Shown here: one piece after another, positions 42,118 to 53,716 of the stretch
How the letters are laid out: each line of letters opens with the position of its first letter
Numbering within the stretch: position 1 is the first letter of the stretch
Source of the DNA: Auriscalpium vulgare
Lineage: Eukaryota > Basidiomycota > Agaricomycetes > Russulales > Auriscalpiaceae
Assembly: GCA_019915015.1 (NCBI GenBank)
Contig: JAHBBC010000017.1
Coordinates: 992,001-1,056,000 of the forward strand
Direction: 5' to 3'
Length of the DNA: 64,000 nucleotides
Notes under the pieces: model-generated
The model's input: only the letters and a program-made list of their open reading frames with translations
The model's database searches: none
Told to the model about the DNA's origin: nothing
Made by a program: the position numbers and the translations under genes

Positions 42118-45100
42118 AAAATAAGACCGGTAGTTACCGGTCGGATCATTATAATGACAGACCGGTAACAACTCGGGGCGCCGCACACAAAGTCACATGA
42201 CTTATAAAAATGGGAAAACATGTCAGAATACCATTGGGTGCGGAAAAATCGGCTAAAATCGGGAAAAATGGTGAAAATATTTAGTCAGCATCGGTTCCCA
42301 CGGGTACGGGACGGCAACGAATCATTTTAAATGGTTACTGTTACTACGAATAGCTATCCGTACGGCTAGGAAAAATAGGGATAAATACGGAGAAATCGGA
42401 ATATATATGGGGGGATCACGTGCTAGCCGATTTCGGCTCCCACGCGTCAAAACATTCCCACGGTCCCAACAAATGTCATTTTTGATCATTTGTGCTGGCA
42501 TATAATCCTCTCCGTAGGCCCTGGGAGAACCCAATCACTGCGTTCAGGGCCCGAATTCCCTAATATAAAGAAGATGAGCTACTTGAGGTGTGCGAGGCGG
42601 GTGAAGTAGACAACGTACCTAGGGTAAATGTACTTGGTAGTAGTTCGGAGTAGTTGACGTGCTAGGATATCAAGTAGATGGATGTGGCAAAGGCAAGTAG
42701 TCCGGCTGATCGGAGATGCTTTGGCTTCAAGTAGCTGGAGCAACTCCCTGGGTATTTTCGTCGTCGAAAATGTTAAAGTAGCTGGTGTGCTACGGGGTGG
42801 GGCTGACGATGACGCTCTGTGACGCAATCGTTTGGCAACTTGAGATTTCGTCAAGTCGCGCGCCGTCTGCTTGCGACTCTTACCTTCTCCCATCACCCCA
42901 TCATGCATCTTCGGTCACCACCACCCTTCCTCCCCTTTCCCTGGCCCCCACGGCGATTTCGCACGTACGGTGTACACTTGCGTTTGTGTCCCATGATCCA
43001 GGACCGCCGTGGACGAGCACATGCGTGGAATATCGGCGCGCTTGGCCATAGCCCCTGAAGATCGCTCCGACCTTCAGGCACACGACAACGAGCTCGGGAG
43101 GGAGCGCCTCCGGTTTCAGTGAGCAGGGGGAGATACATTACGGTGCTCATATAACGTTCGGAGGATTGGAAAACAAGGTGCGTCGATATGTTGAACATCT
43201 ATGCGCCGCTAACGCGCGCCCGACGGTCGCGTCTTGCCTCCACTGCTACGCTATCGCTTCTCTGCTGTGCTCTGACTCCCTGGTCTCTGCTGTCTTGCTG
43301 CGCTCTTTGTTACTGGCTTGTCTACCTGCGGAGCTTACAGTATGCCACAATCCGGATAACTGAGGGCTCTCTGTCGGTCAGCGGAGCTAGATATATGCGC
43401 TGTAAGTTAACTCTCCTTTCCTCTTGCTGCTGTTCTCATCTCGTTGTTTCACCAGGCTAGGCATGAGCTCGCCCGTGCGTCGCGTTCAAACACATACAGT
43501 AAGCGCGTCAAGATCCAATTCCCTCCCACCCCTTGGACGACTTCTTCGAGAGCGCGTCGATACGATGCAGGCCTGTAGCTCATGTGTATTACATAATTAG
43601 TTTTGAAATAAATTCAATTATTGCTATGTCATATAATGAATAATTAAGGGGAAACACAAGAGCCTACTACAACGTGGTCCCAGCTACTTTGAATCCAAGC
43701 GGACGAGGTACTTACGGTCCGAGCAGGCCATCTACTCGAACTCTAAGTATTTGACGCGATCCCATCTTGTTCGGTCTACTTGCCGAGTTTCACTCCCCGC
43801 TTCCGGGACTCCAAGTAGCTGACCTGGTCGGACATACTTTAACCTATAGTATCCGGGCCCTGAACGCAGTGAATGACAGCAATACAGTACATGTATAATA
43901 AAGACTTACATTTAGACCGTATAGAAAGACTGTCCCAAGCCCAGTCTATTGCGCTGAGAGCCGAACGGGACTACAGAACAAGAGAGTATCTGATAAGGAA
44001 TATCCTGCAGTTGTGATCCTCTTTACCTAAGCTGCCAAAATCTGTACACAAACAGCTCTGAATACTTTAAGACTTATAGTAATTTTTTCATGACCCAAGC
44101 CCCCCCTCAATTCTTCTCAAACCCAATTTCTTTAGTATTTATGCTGTTGAAATAGCATTGATATACACATTTTGACTACTGTTGTATAACTTTGGCATGG
44201 TCTGACTGCTGTAGATACACAGTAAATGGGTGACATGTCTCCACCATTATATTATATATTTATCATATTATTCTTTGAAGTCATTGGTAGGCTGCATTCA
44301 AATCTATATTCATTATTTATACATTTTGGCCCAAAATAATGGAGTGTGCCTAATAGCTCTCCAGGATTTGGACAGTAATATCCCCAGATATTTCAGAGGA
44401 CTCACTGACCATGCCCCACAGACCCCTTAAAGTATCAAAATCCTGCAACAATGTGGTAGATATTACTGTACTTCCACTCTGATACAGCCTGTAAGATATA
44501 GAATGGGCCCAGGCTTGTACAATATGAATGGCTTGGTTCTCAGTCAGCATAGCCTTATGCTCAACTAAGCTCATATCACGAGTCATGGTTCAGTGGAACA
44601 AGAAAGGACCATTTGCTATTGCACATGCATCTGGGACAAGGACACAATAGTACTAGCAGAGGCTGTATCAGAGTGGAAGTACAGTAATATCTACCAAGTC
44701 TTTGTAGAATTTCAATACTTATAGCAGTTGGTGGGGCATGGTCTGTGAGTGCTCTGAAATACTTTGGGATTTTATTGACCAAATCCTGGAGAGCTATTAG
44801 TCACACTTCATTGTTTTGGGCTAAAACATATGAATAAAGAATATATATGTGTTGAATGCAGCCTACCAATAAAGAATAATATGATAAATATGGAATATAA
44901 TGCTGGAGACACGTCACATTTTGACTGGGTGTCTACAGCAGTCAGAACATGCCAAAACATGCCAAATGTATACAACAGTAGTCAAAATGTGTGTATCAAT
45001 ACTATTTCAACAGCACAAATACTAAAGAAATTGTGTTTGAGAAAAATTGAGGGGGTGCTTGGGTCATGGAAAAATTACTATAAGTCTCAAAGTATTCAGA

Positions 45101-45856
45101 GCTATCTATGTGCAAATTTTGGTAGCTTACGTAAAGAAGATCATGGCTGCAGAATATTCCTTATCAGATACTCGCTTGGTTTGTGGTTCCGTCCAGCTCA
45201 CAGTCCAATGGACTGGGCTTAGGACAGCCTTTATACATGGTCTAAATGTAATTGTACATCATACATATAGTGTATTGTTGTCAATGGGTTTTCCAAGGGC
45301 CTGCGGAAAGGATTATATACCAGTGCAAATGATCAAAAATGAACTTTCTTCAGACCGTGAGAATATGTCAACGCGCGGGAATGGAATTCGGCTGGGAATT
45401 GGTGCTCCCGAATATATTCCGATTTCTTCTTATTTATTCCTATTTGTGCAAGCCCTACGGCAAGGATTATATATCAGCACAAATGATAAAAAAATGCAAT
45501 TCTATGGGACCGTGAGAATATTTCGACGCGTGGGACTGGATTTCGGCTTGCAATCGGTGATCCCGAATATATTCCGATTTCTCCTTATTTATCCCTATTT
45601 TTGCAAGCCCTACGGGTGGCTATTTGTAGTGCTGGGAAGCATTTCAAACAATTTGTTTCTTTCCCGTATCCGTGGGAACCAATGCTGACTAAATTTTTTC
45701 ACCATTTTTGGCGATTTTTGGCGATTTTTCCGCACCCAGTGGTATCACGACATTTTTTACTGTTCCTAATAAGTCATGTGACTTCGTGTGCGTCGCCCCA
45801 AATCGTTACTGGTCTGTAATTATAATGATCCGACCGGTAGCTACCGGTCTTATTTT
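42118..45856. mobile_element. Giant fold-back DNA element (3.7 kb) flanked by TA
   Basis: Ends read AAAATAAGACCGGTAG and, inverted, AAAATAAGACCGGTAG at 45856. TA flanks both ends (42116-42117, 45857-45858), as in Tc1/mariner-like insertions. The two halves are inverted copies of each other over almost the whole element: 42118-42535 plus 43872-44487 pair with about 44665-45856. A non-matching centre of about 180 bp remains, and the left arm is interrupted by a CACTG-ended insertion. The right arm has an internal tandem duplication of about 154 bp (45308-45461, 45462-45613). No transposase is encoded, so it must be non-autonomous. Confidence 0.85.
42536..43871. mobile_element. CACTG-ended element nested in the fold-back element
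   Basis: Perfect 18-bp inverted ends (CACTGCGTTCAGGGCCCG) at 42536-42553 and 43854-43871 are flanked by AAT on both sides. Three-base duplications with CACT(A/G) ends fit the CACTA/Tnp2 superfamily. The 1,336-bp interior has repeated AAGTAGCTGG and AGTAGTTGACG-type motifs near both ends and no convincing ORF. It may be mobilised by a Tnp2-type transposase such as those nearby; that is inference. Confidence 0.8.
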
Positions 45857-45858
45857 TA

Positions 45859-47033
45859 ATTAGACTACATGGACTGGTGCGACAGTCGCCGAAGTCACGC
45901 CACGTCCCCTGCACCCTAGTCACTCATCAGCAGTCAGACAATGTTCTCCCAAGGTCGCACGGACTCGCTATACGTTCAGGCGTGCATACACAGCTCGCGC
46001 ACACTCGCACTCGACATCGCTGCTTCGCCCGAGCATCGCTACACGTTTGCACTGTTCGCCTGAGCCAGCCACGTCATCGCCGAGGTCGCCCGACTCGTCC
46101 GAGCATCTAGAGCAGTCCATCAACTGCATAGTCCGTCGGATCTTGGCCATGTCTCACATCAATTAGCCCACATCGCCGAAGCCCGAGCCATGAGATAGCG
46201 ACCCCGTCCACGTCGTCGCAGCCGTTCGCCGGCGCTCGCCTGTACTCAGCGGACACAGCTGCACATGCCTGACCTCCCAGCGACTCAGAGATGCAGCGCA
46301 GACTCGCAGACCATCAAGCTATTGCCCAGCGACATCGGAGACAATCCCCAAGCCCGAGCCATCAGTGATCCGGATCAACGACCACTTTTGACGCGTCGCT
46401 GATGCGCCCCGAGTGTCTCGGAGACTTTGCTGGAAATATCTCCGCTTTTGTGTCTAGGCCTTTGATATCTCTTCTCTCTCATTCGCTATAATTCGCCGAT
46501 GCTTCGCACGGCTTCGCTGACTGCATCGCATGACTCGTGTAGCTACTCCGACGCATTTTCCCATGTATAAGTGTAGCTAGCAGTGTCTGCATGCAATAGG
46601 AACTTCTCCCCCCAGAGACAGCACCTCAAACCTCGAGAACTATCGTCTTTCATCTTCGCAGCGCATCGTTTAGCCCTTTGATCGACATCGACATCGCATT
46701 CACCTTCGCAGCGCATCGTTTAAGCACTTGCATACACAGCACATCGGCCCTGAATGTCCGTACCTGTATACAGCTGGGAATTCGGAGTGTCCGGTGTGGG
46801 GCAGCTGGGGGCCAATGAAAATTGAGGTCCGGAGCCGGGCAGATCTGGGCAGTCGATTTGAGCGCACGTGATTGACGCGTTCTCTGAATTTGCTCCAAGT
46901 CGCGACCTGTCGCGCTAGCGCCGCCGCTGTTGGCTGGCTGCGCGGCACTCACTCTCCTCCCGCCGCCATCCTCGACACTCGCCGCTGCCGCCGCTCCCTC
47001 AGATCCTGCTTCCCTCCTCCTGCTCAAGTCAGC
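45859..47033. other. Displaced 5' flank of the Tnp2-like gene and spacer; no gene seen
   Basis: This CA/CG-rich sequence was adjacent to the ATG of the 38967-42115 transposase before the fold-back insertion. It contains a direct repeat CTTCGCAGCGCATCGTTTA (46654 and 46706). The segment GAGACAATCCCCAAGCC near 46330 recurs near 20848, so a dispersed repeat is present. A pyrimidine-rich run precedes the ATG of the second transposase at 47034. Confidence 0.45.
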
Positions 47034-47282
47034 ATGCCCCCGCGATCTCGCGACAGCGCCTTGCGCCCTTGTCCGTGCTCTACATGTATCAAAACCAACG
47101 CGCAGCAGCGAGTCAAGACGATATGGAACCACATGCAGAGGGAGAAGATGGACACCCGGCGTGTAGGCGAGGAGGACGAGCGTCAGAAACCGAGCAGTAG
47201 CAAGCGTGTAGCTACTGGTGAGTGGCCCGACGACCATGTGCCGCAGCGTCGACGCAGCTGCTCCCCATCTTTTGCGTCGCGC
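47034..47282 (+). pseudogene. Second Tnp2/Plavaka-like transposase, N-terminal exon part
   Basis: The ATG at 47034 starts MPPRSRDSALRPCPCSTCIK, with a compact zinc-finger-like CPCSTC and His further on (NHMQREKMDTRR). The frame is open to 47282, where the LTR of Gypsy element 2 begins. After removal of the element and one GCGC copy, the frame continues at 58452 as APFSPVPLDDADEDLAVDD. That supports both the insertion model and the gene model. Confidence 0.78.
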
Positions 47283-48064
47283 TGATAGGTTCAGGCCGCG
47301 GGCAAGCGTGTAGCGAGACGTCGCGAGACGGAGAAGCAGCATGCGAGGCGCAGGGTTGCGGGAGCGTGGGTGATGGGAACATGGTCCGGCGACCCAGGAG
47401 CAACCGGGACTGGCGACGGAACGGATCACCAGAACGGGCTAGATCGGGAGGGCTTAGCGACGTAGGTAGAGACACTACTTAAGGAGCTGCGCGAGACGTA
47501 GCAACCCAATCAACTTGTGGGCGGCGTCAGCCACCCACACCCTTTACCTCACAGAAACTGTAGCCTGAGGCGCTACCAGCATCAGGAAGATAGGAGCCCC
47601 ACCGCGAGGGTACAGGAAGGACGGCAGACAGGAGGAAGGGTCACAACGACCCACGGCGGCAGCTTCGCAAACGATCGCGAAGCTCTAGGAGGCTAATGCA
47701 ACGACGTGCATTACTAGGCAGACTTAGGAAGGCAGGACCCCACCGATGTGGGAACAGGTAGGCAGGCGGACAGGCAAGAGGGGGCGCGACGGCCCATAGG
47801 CGGACGCTTCGCACTCGGAGGCGGATCCCGTAGAGGGCATCCCCAGGCAGGTGAGTGTTTAGTTTGGTGTTTAGGCGGTAGGAGGTGGCCCCGCACGACC
47901 GCGGGAGGGCGCAAAGCGCGACAGCGACACGAACACCTTCCCACTCTGCAAGTCAAGTCACCCGGTCTGGATCGCGACGTATAGGAGGCAGTGTTGGTGG
48001 TTGTTGTCCTGTGAGGCACTCGCCGCACGCCCCGCTAGGGTCCGTCCCGGGTGATAGCGTATCA
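47283..48064 (+). repeat. 5' LTR of element 2
   Basis: The 782-bp repeat starts TGATAGGTTCAGG and ends GTGATAGCGTATCA. Differences from the 3' copy include CACCAGAACG/CACCGGAACG, TCACAACG/TCACGACG, TTAGGCGG/TTAGGTGG and GCGCAAAGCG/GCGCGAAGCG. Confidence 0.94.
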
Positions 48065-48066
48065 TT

Positions 48067-48083
48067 TTGGAGCCCACCGCGAG
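48067..48083 (+). promoter_or_regulatory. Probable primer binding site of element 2
   Basis: TGGAGCCCACCGCGAGG starts two bases after the 5' LTR and begins with the TGG expected to pair with a tRNA CCA end. The tRNA was not identified. Confidence 0.65.
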
Positions 48084-48154
48084 GGGTATGGTGATGACGA
48101 TCGTGTTCGAGCTTTAAAATCAGCCTCGTAGACGGCACCCGGTCGCTGATCAAC

Positions 48155-49918
48155 ATGGCGCCGAAACCCAAGATAGCCCACCTCCCAACGTGAACACAGC
48201 CGCAGAGGACCACGAGGGCGGACGCTCGCAATACGTCGCGACAGGCGGCCATAGAGGCAGACATCGAGGAACCACAAGACGAGCAGGGGGAAGTCTCATC
48301 GCTATCAAGTCTGCCATCAGAAGAAGAGGATCCACGTGGACCGACCCTCAGTAGGGAGATCCGACGCGCCGGAGAGGACCCTAGGTCCCTGATCACAGGA
48401 GGGGATCGTGTCACGATCAAAGGACTAGAAGGTTTGCTTCTGAATTCTGATGGTGGCGATAGCGACCATCACACAGGGAATGATCCGGAGGGAGAATGCT
48501 CGAGGAACGGACGGGTCAGTCCGGGATGGGGACGGGCCGTTTCCTTACAAGATAGGACTTCGCAAAACGTCGCGGAACCTAGCAACAATCCCCAACGAGC
48601 TCTATCAAGCAGCAAGAACCCCAGCAACCCAAAGTCGCCAACACAGTCAGGAATGAACGCACAGCAACAAGGAACAGGAACGGGCGGAGGAGGCGGTGGA
48701 ACAGGTGGCGGAGGAGGTGGCGGCGGTGGAGGCGGCGGCGGTGGAGGAGGGGGAGGTGGCGGACAACCGGTAATACCGCCTCAGCCCAACGTCGCGCCAG
48801 TCGCAATGCCTACCCGCGGGGACCGCAACGCACCGTCTTTCAATCAGAAAGCCCGCGAGTTACCGCGTTACTTTGACGAGCTGAACCATCTCTTTGCCCG
48901 GGCTCAACTAGCGGATGATACGGCGAAGAAGGGCCACGCAGTGCGTTACCTAGACGTCGCGACGGCTGAGGAGTGGGAAGCGAGGCCGGAGTTTAAGGAT
49001 CCCACCAAGACCTACCAAGACTTTCAGGACGCCATTGTTAAACTATACCCGGGAGCCGATGAGGACCGCAAGTATACCACTTGCTGGGAGTGGGCCGACG
49101 CATAGCGCGGCAGTACGATTCCAGGTGCAATACGGGGTTCAATAATCTTCTCAAATTGGAAGAATACGTATTAGAGACTACTTTATTTGACATCTTTGCC
49201 CTGCGGTTTGAGCTCAAGAGCAATGACATCATTTCGGGTTTTAAATGCAATTTAATAGCCGGAATGACGTCATCATCTCTTGCTAGCAATCGTGCTGTTC
49301 TATACGCTCTGCTGTTCTATACGCTCAATCCTAGTAATATTACTGTGTGTGTGGAATGCTTTATAGGCAACAATATGTGTACAGTGAGTGTATCATCCCG
49401 AGTAGACGTGAGGCTGGTGAGGGAGCTGAAAGCGCGAGTGGACAAAGCGTGGGAGTGAATTTCCAAAAAAGGCGACACAGACTGTCGTTGCATGGGTCGA
49501 AAAAAAGCTGGATGTAGATGACATAAGCAACGATTCATAGGAATCGTAATCGCGGACATGGACGTGCTCGTAGGCATTCTTCGCGATCACCGACTTCCTG
49601 GTTAAGAAAAGCAGGATCTCGACCCGTGAGCGCGATATCGCGTTCCTTCGCGCTTTCCAGGACAGCCTCATGAACCGGGTGGCGACGAGACTGCAGATCA
49701 AATTGCCGGACCACGATAAAGAAACACCGTACCCCATGGCCGACGTACTAGAGGCAGGAGTGTACGAGCTGAGGGGCACTCTCTCAATCGTACCAGCGGT
49801 CAGCGCAGGTCCGGCAGTGGCGGTCGCAACGATGGAGCTTGTAATCAAAATAGAACAGTTTCAAGAAGCAATCAAAGCCGCGGTCGCCGAACAGTTCACG
49901 CGGATGCTCGTCAACTAG
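48155..49918 (+). pseudogene. gag: gag of element 2, broken
   Basis: The likely start is ATG 48155 (MAPKPKIAHLPT), followed at once by a TGA (48191-48193); the same frame then stays open (DIEEPQDEQGEVSSL). A Gly tract of about 30 residues (48680-48765) precedes the capsid-like block (PSFNQKARELPRYFDELN, YPGADEDRKYT). A ~470-bp repeat interrupts it at 49079. The frame resumes at about 49552 with ADMDVLVG but is shifted, then continues ITDFLVKKSRISTRERDI and MNRVATRLQIKLPDHDKE. A TAG at 49916-49918 interrupts the frame before the zinc knuckle. Confidence 0.8.
49079..49551 (+). repeat. ~470-bp dispersed repeat, copy 1 (in gag of element 2)
   Basis: It begins ACTTGCTGGGAGTGGGCC and ends ACGATTCATAGGAATCGTAA. 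It is nearly identical to 53254-53716 and related at both ends to 15014-15828. A hairpin (GCCGACGC/GCGCGGC) lies at the head and a B-box-like GGGTTCAATAATC some 55 bases on. No coding capacity is evident. A SINE-like or other non-autonomous origin is possible. Confidence 0.85.
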
Positions 49919-51618
49919 GGGAACAACAGAGGTCAGAGGGGTTATGGGGGTGCCTCGGGAACTCAACAGCCGCGCGCCACGCAAGGAAATCAAGGCGGAC
50001 AGGGGGGGCCGTCAGGATGCCTTTTCTGCGGCCAAACGGGGTACTTCGTCAGGGAATGTATGGTGGTCCAGGACTACATCGCGACGGGTCGCGTATCAAG
50101 GGACCACAACAACCGGGTCGTTCTGAAGGGTGGAGGACTCATCCCGCTAGGAGAAGGCCCGCTGAAGCAGCGGGTGGATGCGTACTACGCCGGGAATCAA
50201 CACGGACAGTCAGAAGCCATGATGCTGACGACAATGGACTACGAGCCGGTGCCGGCCAAAGTGCAGACAGTCGCCGGCCTAATCCAACTGACGCCGCAAT
50301 TGACCGACAAAGACAGAATGACGGAACTCCAGCAGGAGATGGCAGTACTCCTGACGGCCCGAGCGGAAAGGCAAGCTCAGAAGGAACGCCGGCAGGCCGC
50401 ACTGGACGCGGGCGAGTTTCCCCAGGCAATAGGGCTGCTGCCTGGCGAGCGCGAAAGATCGCGACGAATCCCAGAGGTGGTCATCCCGAAGAGGAAGCCG
50501 TTTACACAAGCCAAGAAGCAGGTTTCCTTCGAGCCGGAGGCAGTCGACCGACCAGGGGAGACTGGGGACAGCGCAGACAAACAAAGGCAGGCCGACGAAG
50601 ACACCACAGCGGGTGAGGAGCCGTCAACACCTCCGATCCATCCTTTCGCGAAGGTGCCCGACGCGACGTACATAGGGCCGGCGAGTTACCAACGAAGCGC
50701 GGGGCAGCACAAGGCGGACCCAGCATACAATAAGGTCGCCCCGGTCCGCGACCCCGTAATAGCAAACAAGGTTTATGAGAGGGCCATGAATGCGGAGGTC
50801 ACCTTGACACAGAGGGAGCTCATGTCCATTGCCCCGGAAGTGCGCGCTCAAGTTCGCAACATGGTGACCCCTAAGCGGGTCCCAAACGAGGCAAGAGTAC
50901 CAGTAGTCCAGGCAATGGTGGAAAGCGAACCGGAGCACTTTCCGTTCGACTTTGACCAGGACGAAGGGGCAGGAGAGGAAGAGAAGGTGGTGAGGGGCTT
51001 CGCGGACCATATGCCCGAATCCTTTCTGCAAGCCCTGGGACACCAGCCAACGGAGTTGCCCGAGGGGACGCGTGTAGGAGAGGTCATTGTGGAGGTTCTG
51101 ATGGGAGATCTAGGAGAAGAGGGAGACGGGGAACCAGACCCTGAGCCGTTGGAAGTCGCCAAGGAATCACTGGCCCTCCGTTCGATTTTGCCACTAGTCG
51201 ACAACCAAGCGCATATCGAGGCAGTCGTGGATCCCGGGTCGCTGATCATTTCCATGTCCGAGGACGTATGCCATTACCTCGGGCTGCATTACGATCCGAA
51301 CGTCCGCCTGGATATGATATCGGCCAACAAAAGTCGCGATAGGTCGCTAGGCCTGGCTAGAAACGTCCCGATGAAGATTGGGGGTATAACGCTGTACGTA
51401 CAGGTGCATATCATCTGAAACCCGGCGTACGAAATGCTCCTGGGGAGGCCCTTTGACGTCCTCACGGGAAGTACCGTGCAAAACTTTGCGGACAAGAGGC
51501 AGACGATCACGATCACGGATCCGAACACTGGAGTCATGGCGTCGATCCCCACTATTCCACGCGGCCGCAAGCACATCTCGCGAACCCAGAAGCAGGGGGT
51601 GGAGGGTTTTCGCGACTA
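49919..51618 (+). pseudogene. Zinc knuckle and protease region of element 2, broken
   Basis: Directly after the TAG the frame reads GNNRGQRGYGGASG and CLFCGQTGYFVREC, a zinc knuckle in which the essential His is Tyr. A long spacer follows (VLKGGGLIPLGEG, YYAGNQ), then the protease-like segment IEAVVDPGSLIISMSEDV with a DPGS rather than DSGS or DTGS centre. A TGA at 51416-51418 interrupts HII-NPAYEMLLGRPFDVLT. The domain ends at 51618. Confidence 0.8.
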
Positions 51619-51704
51619 GAGGATTTGTTGGAGGACCAGGAGGAGGTAGGGCTGGTCGTGGGGTTCGAGCCCGATAAGCCTGATACTCTTAGAATGGAAT
51701 CCCT

Positions 51705-52809
51705 GTGTGCGACCTACCGGAGGAATACACGGGAGTGTTCGCGAAGCGAGCGCAAGAAGGAGAGGAGGAGGAGGAACGAGCAAGAGCAGGGACGTTTATT
51801 TGGACGACGGCAGACTGGGGAGACGGCGAGAGTGGGAGAGAAAGAGAGGAGGAAACGGACAGAGGTGAGCTACAGCCGACCGCGGTGCAGCGCGAAGTCT
51901 TTGCGGCCACGAAGAAGCGTTACAAGCCAGCACACCTCAAGGTGAAGCCCATTCGTACGGACCTGCCGGAGCACTTCCGGATCCTCAGAGAGATCAGAGG
52001 GGACCCCCTGGCAGATATGCCGCCGCTCCCAGAGAAGCCACCGGACTTCATACCCACGGGAAGGTACACCGCGGAGCGTCGCGAACAATTTGACCGAGTC
52101 CACAACGGAGACTTCCTATGGCCGGAAGAAAGGAAGCTCATGCATGCGTTTATGTGCGCACAAAACGAAGCATTTGCCTGGGACAACTCGGAGCGGGGGC
52201 GCTTCCGAGAAGACTTCTTCCCCCCCCGTCACAATACCAGTAGTTCCGCATCGGCCGTGGGTTCAGCGAAATATTCCGATTCCGCCAGGGATATACGACA
52301 AGGTCATGGCGCTCATCAAGACCAAGATCGCCGCGGGCGTCTACGAGGACTCAAACTCGTCGTACCGCTCTAGGTGGTTCTGTGTGGTTAAGAAGGACGG
52401 GACCAGCCTCCGTATAGTCCATAGCCTGGAACCCCTGAATGCGGTGACCATCGCGCACTCAGGAGTACCCCCATTCCCAGATCATTTGGCAGAGCAGTTT
52501 GCGGGGCGGCCGTGCGGGGGAATTCTGGACCTCTACGTGGGCTATGACGAAAGGAGACTAGATGAAGCCTCAAGGGACCTCACGACTTTCCAGACGCCGT
52601 ACGGCGCAAAACGGCTGGTGACCCTGCCTATGGGGTGGACGAATTCCGTCCCGATCTTCCACGACGACGTGACCTTTATTCTCCAACCGGAAATCCCACA
52701 TATTACGGTGCCTTTTATAGACGACGTTCCCCTGAAGGGGGGGGCCGGACTCGGACTACAGGACGGAAGGCGGAGGATACGAAACGATCCCCCGGCAACA
52801 ACGGCCTAA
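51705..52809 (+). pseudogene. pol: Reverse transcriptase region of element 2, broken
   Basis: LPEEYTGVFAKRAQEGEEEE and FRILREIRGDPLADMPPLP lead to a frameshift at a run of eight C near 52210. The RT then reads IPVVPHRPWVQRNIPIPPGI, VVKKDGTSLRIVHSLEPLN, LDLYVGYDERRLDE, LPMGWTNSVPIFHDDVTFIL and the active-site box FIDDVPLKGG, an F-I-D-D variant. The frame degrades after 52740. Confidence 0.8.
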
Positions 52810-52840
52810 GGCGGTTCGTATGGGAACACTTTAACAACGA

Positions 52841-53253
52841 ATGCGCTACTGTCATGGCACGTTCTCAGGATGGAAATCACAGCTGATGGCAGACAAAGAA
52901 AAGGTCGCGAAGATTCGCAATTGGGGGCCGTGCACGGACCTCTCAGACGTACGGGCTTTCTTGGGGACAGTTGGAGTCCTGCGCATCTTTATCCGAAACT
53001 TTGCGCACCGAGCCCATGCCTTGACACACCTGACGAGAAAGGACGTCCCGTTCGAATGGGGACCCGAACAGTCGCGAGCTATGGAGGACCTCAAGGAGGC
53101 AGTCCTCGCATCGCCAGCGCTCCTACCAATTGATTACACGTCGGAGGCCCCCGTCATCCTAGCGGTAGACACCTCGTACATCGCGGTGGGTTTCCTATTG
53201 AGTCAGGCGGACCCCAACGTTCCCCAAGACAGGAAGAGACGCCGATATTCTCG
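52841..53253 (+). pseudogene. RT thumb and RNase H fragment of element 2
   Basis: The frame gives KIRNWGPCTDLSDVRAFLGT, KDVPFEWGPEQSRAMEDLKE and VILAVDTSYIAVGFLLSQAD, the connection and first RNase H block. It stops where repeat copy 2 is inserted. RNase H resumes after 53717 in pieces (AREARFSQ-like, LELYGLFRALR). Confidence 0.75.
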
Positions 53254-53716
53254 ACTTGCTGGGAGTGGGCCGACGCATAGCGCGGCAGTACGATTCCAGG
53301 TGCAATACGGGGTTCAATAATCTTCTCAAATTGGAAGAATATGTAACAGAGACTACTTTATTTGACATCTTTGCCCTGCGGTTTGAGCTCAGAGCAATGA
53401 CATCATTTCGGGTTTTAAATGCAATTTAATAGCGCGGAATGACGTCATCATCTCTTGCTAGCAATCGTGCTGTTCTATACGCTCTGCTGTTCTATACGCT
53501 CAATCCTAGTAATATTACTGTGTGTGTGGAATGCTTTATAGGCAACAATATGTGTACAGTGAGTGTATCATCCCGAGTAGACGTGAGGCTGGTGAGGGAG
53601 CTGAAAGCGCGAGTGGACAAAGCGTGGGAGTGAATTTCCAAAAAAGGCGACACAGACTGTCGTTGCATGGGTCGAAAAAAGCTGGATGTAGATGACATAA
53701 GCAACGATTCATAGGA
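53254..53716 (+). repeat. ~470-bp dispersed repeat, copy 2 (in RNase H of element 2)
   Basis: It is nearly identical to copy 1, with small differences after the head (ATATGTAACAGAG against ATACGTATTAGAG) and a shorter tail. It is in the same orientation. No clear flanking duplication could be read for either copy. Confidence 0.85.

Noticed and set aside
44350..44782. Minus-strand ORFs at the centre of the fold-back element
   Set aside because: They derive from the two inverted arms and lack motifs; no evidence that they are genes.
46650..47429. 259-codon minus-strand ORF
   Set aside because: It crosses the junction between the second transposase exon and the LTR and is antisense to both, so it cannot be an ancestral gene.
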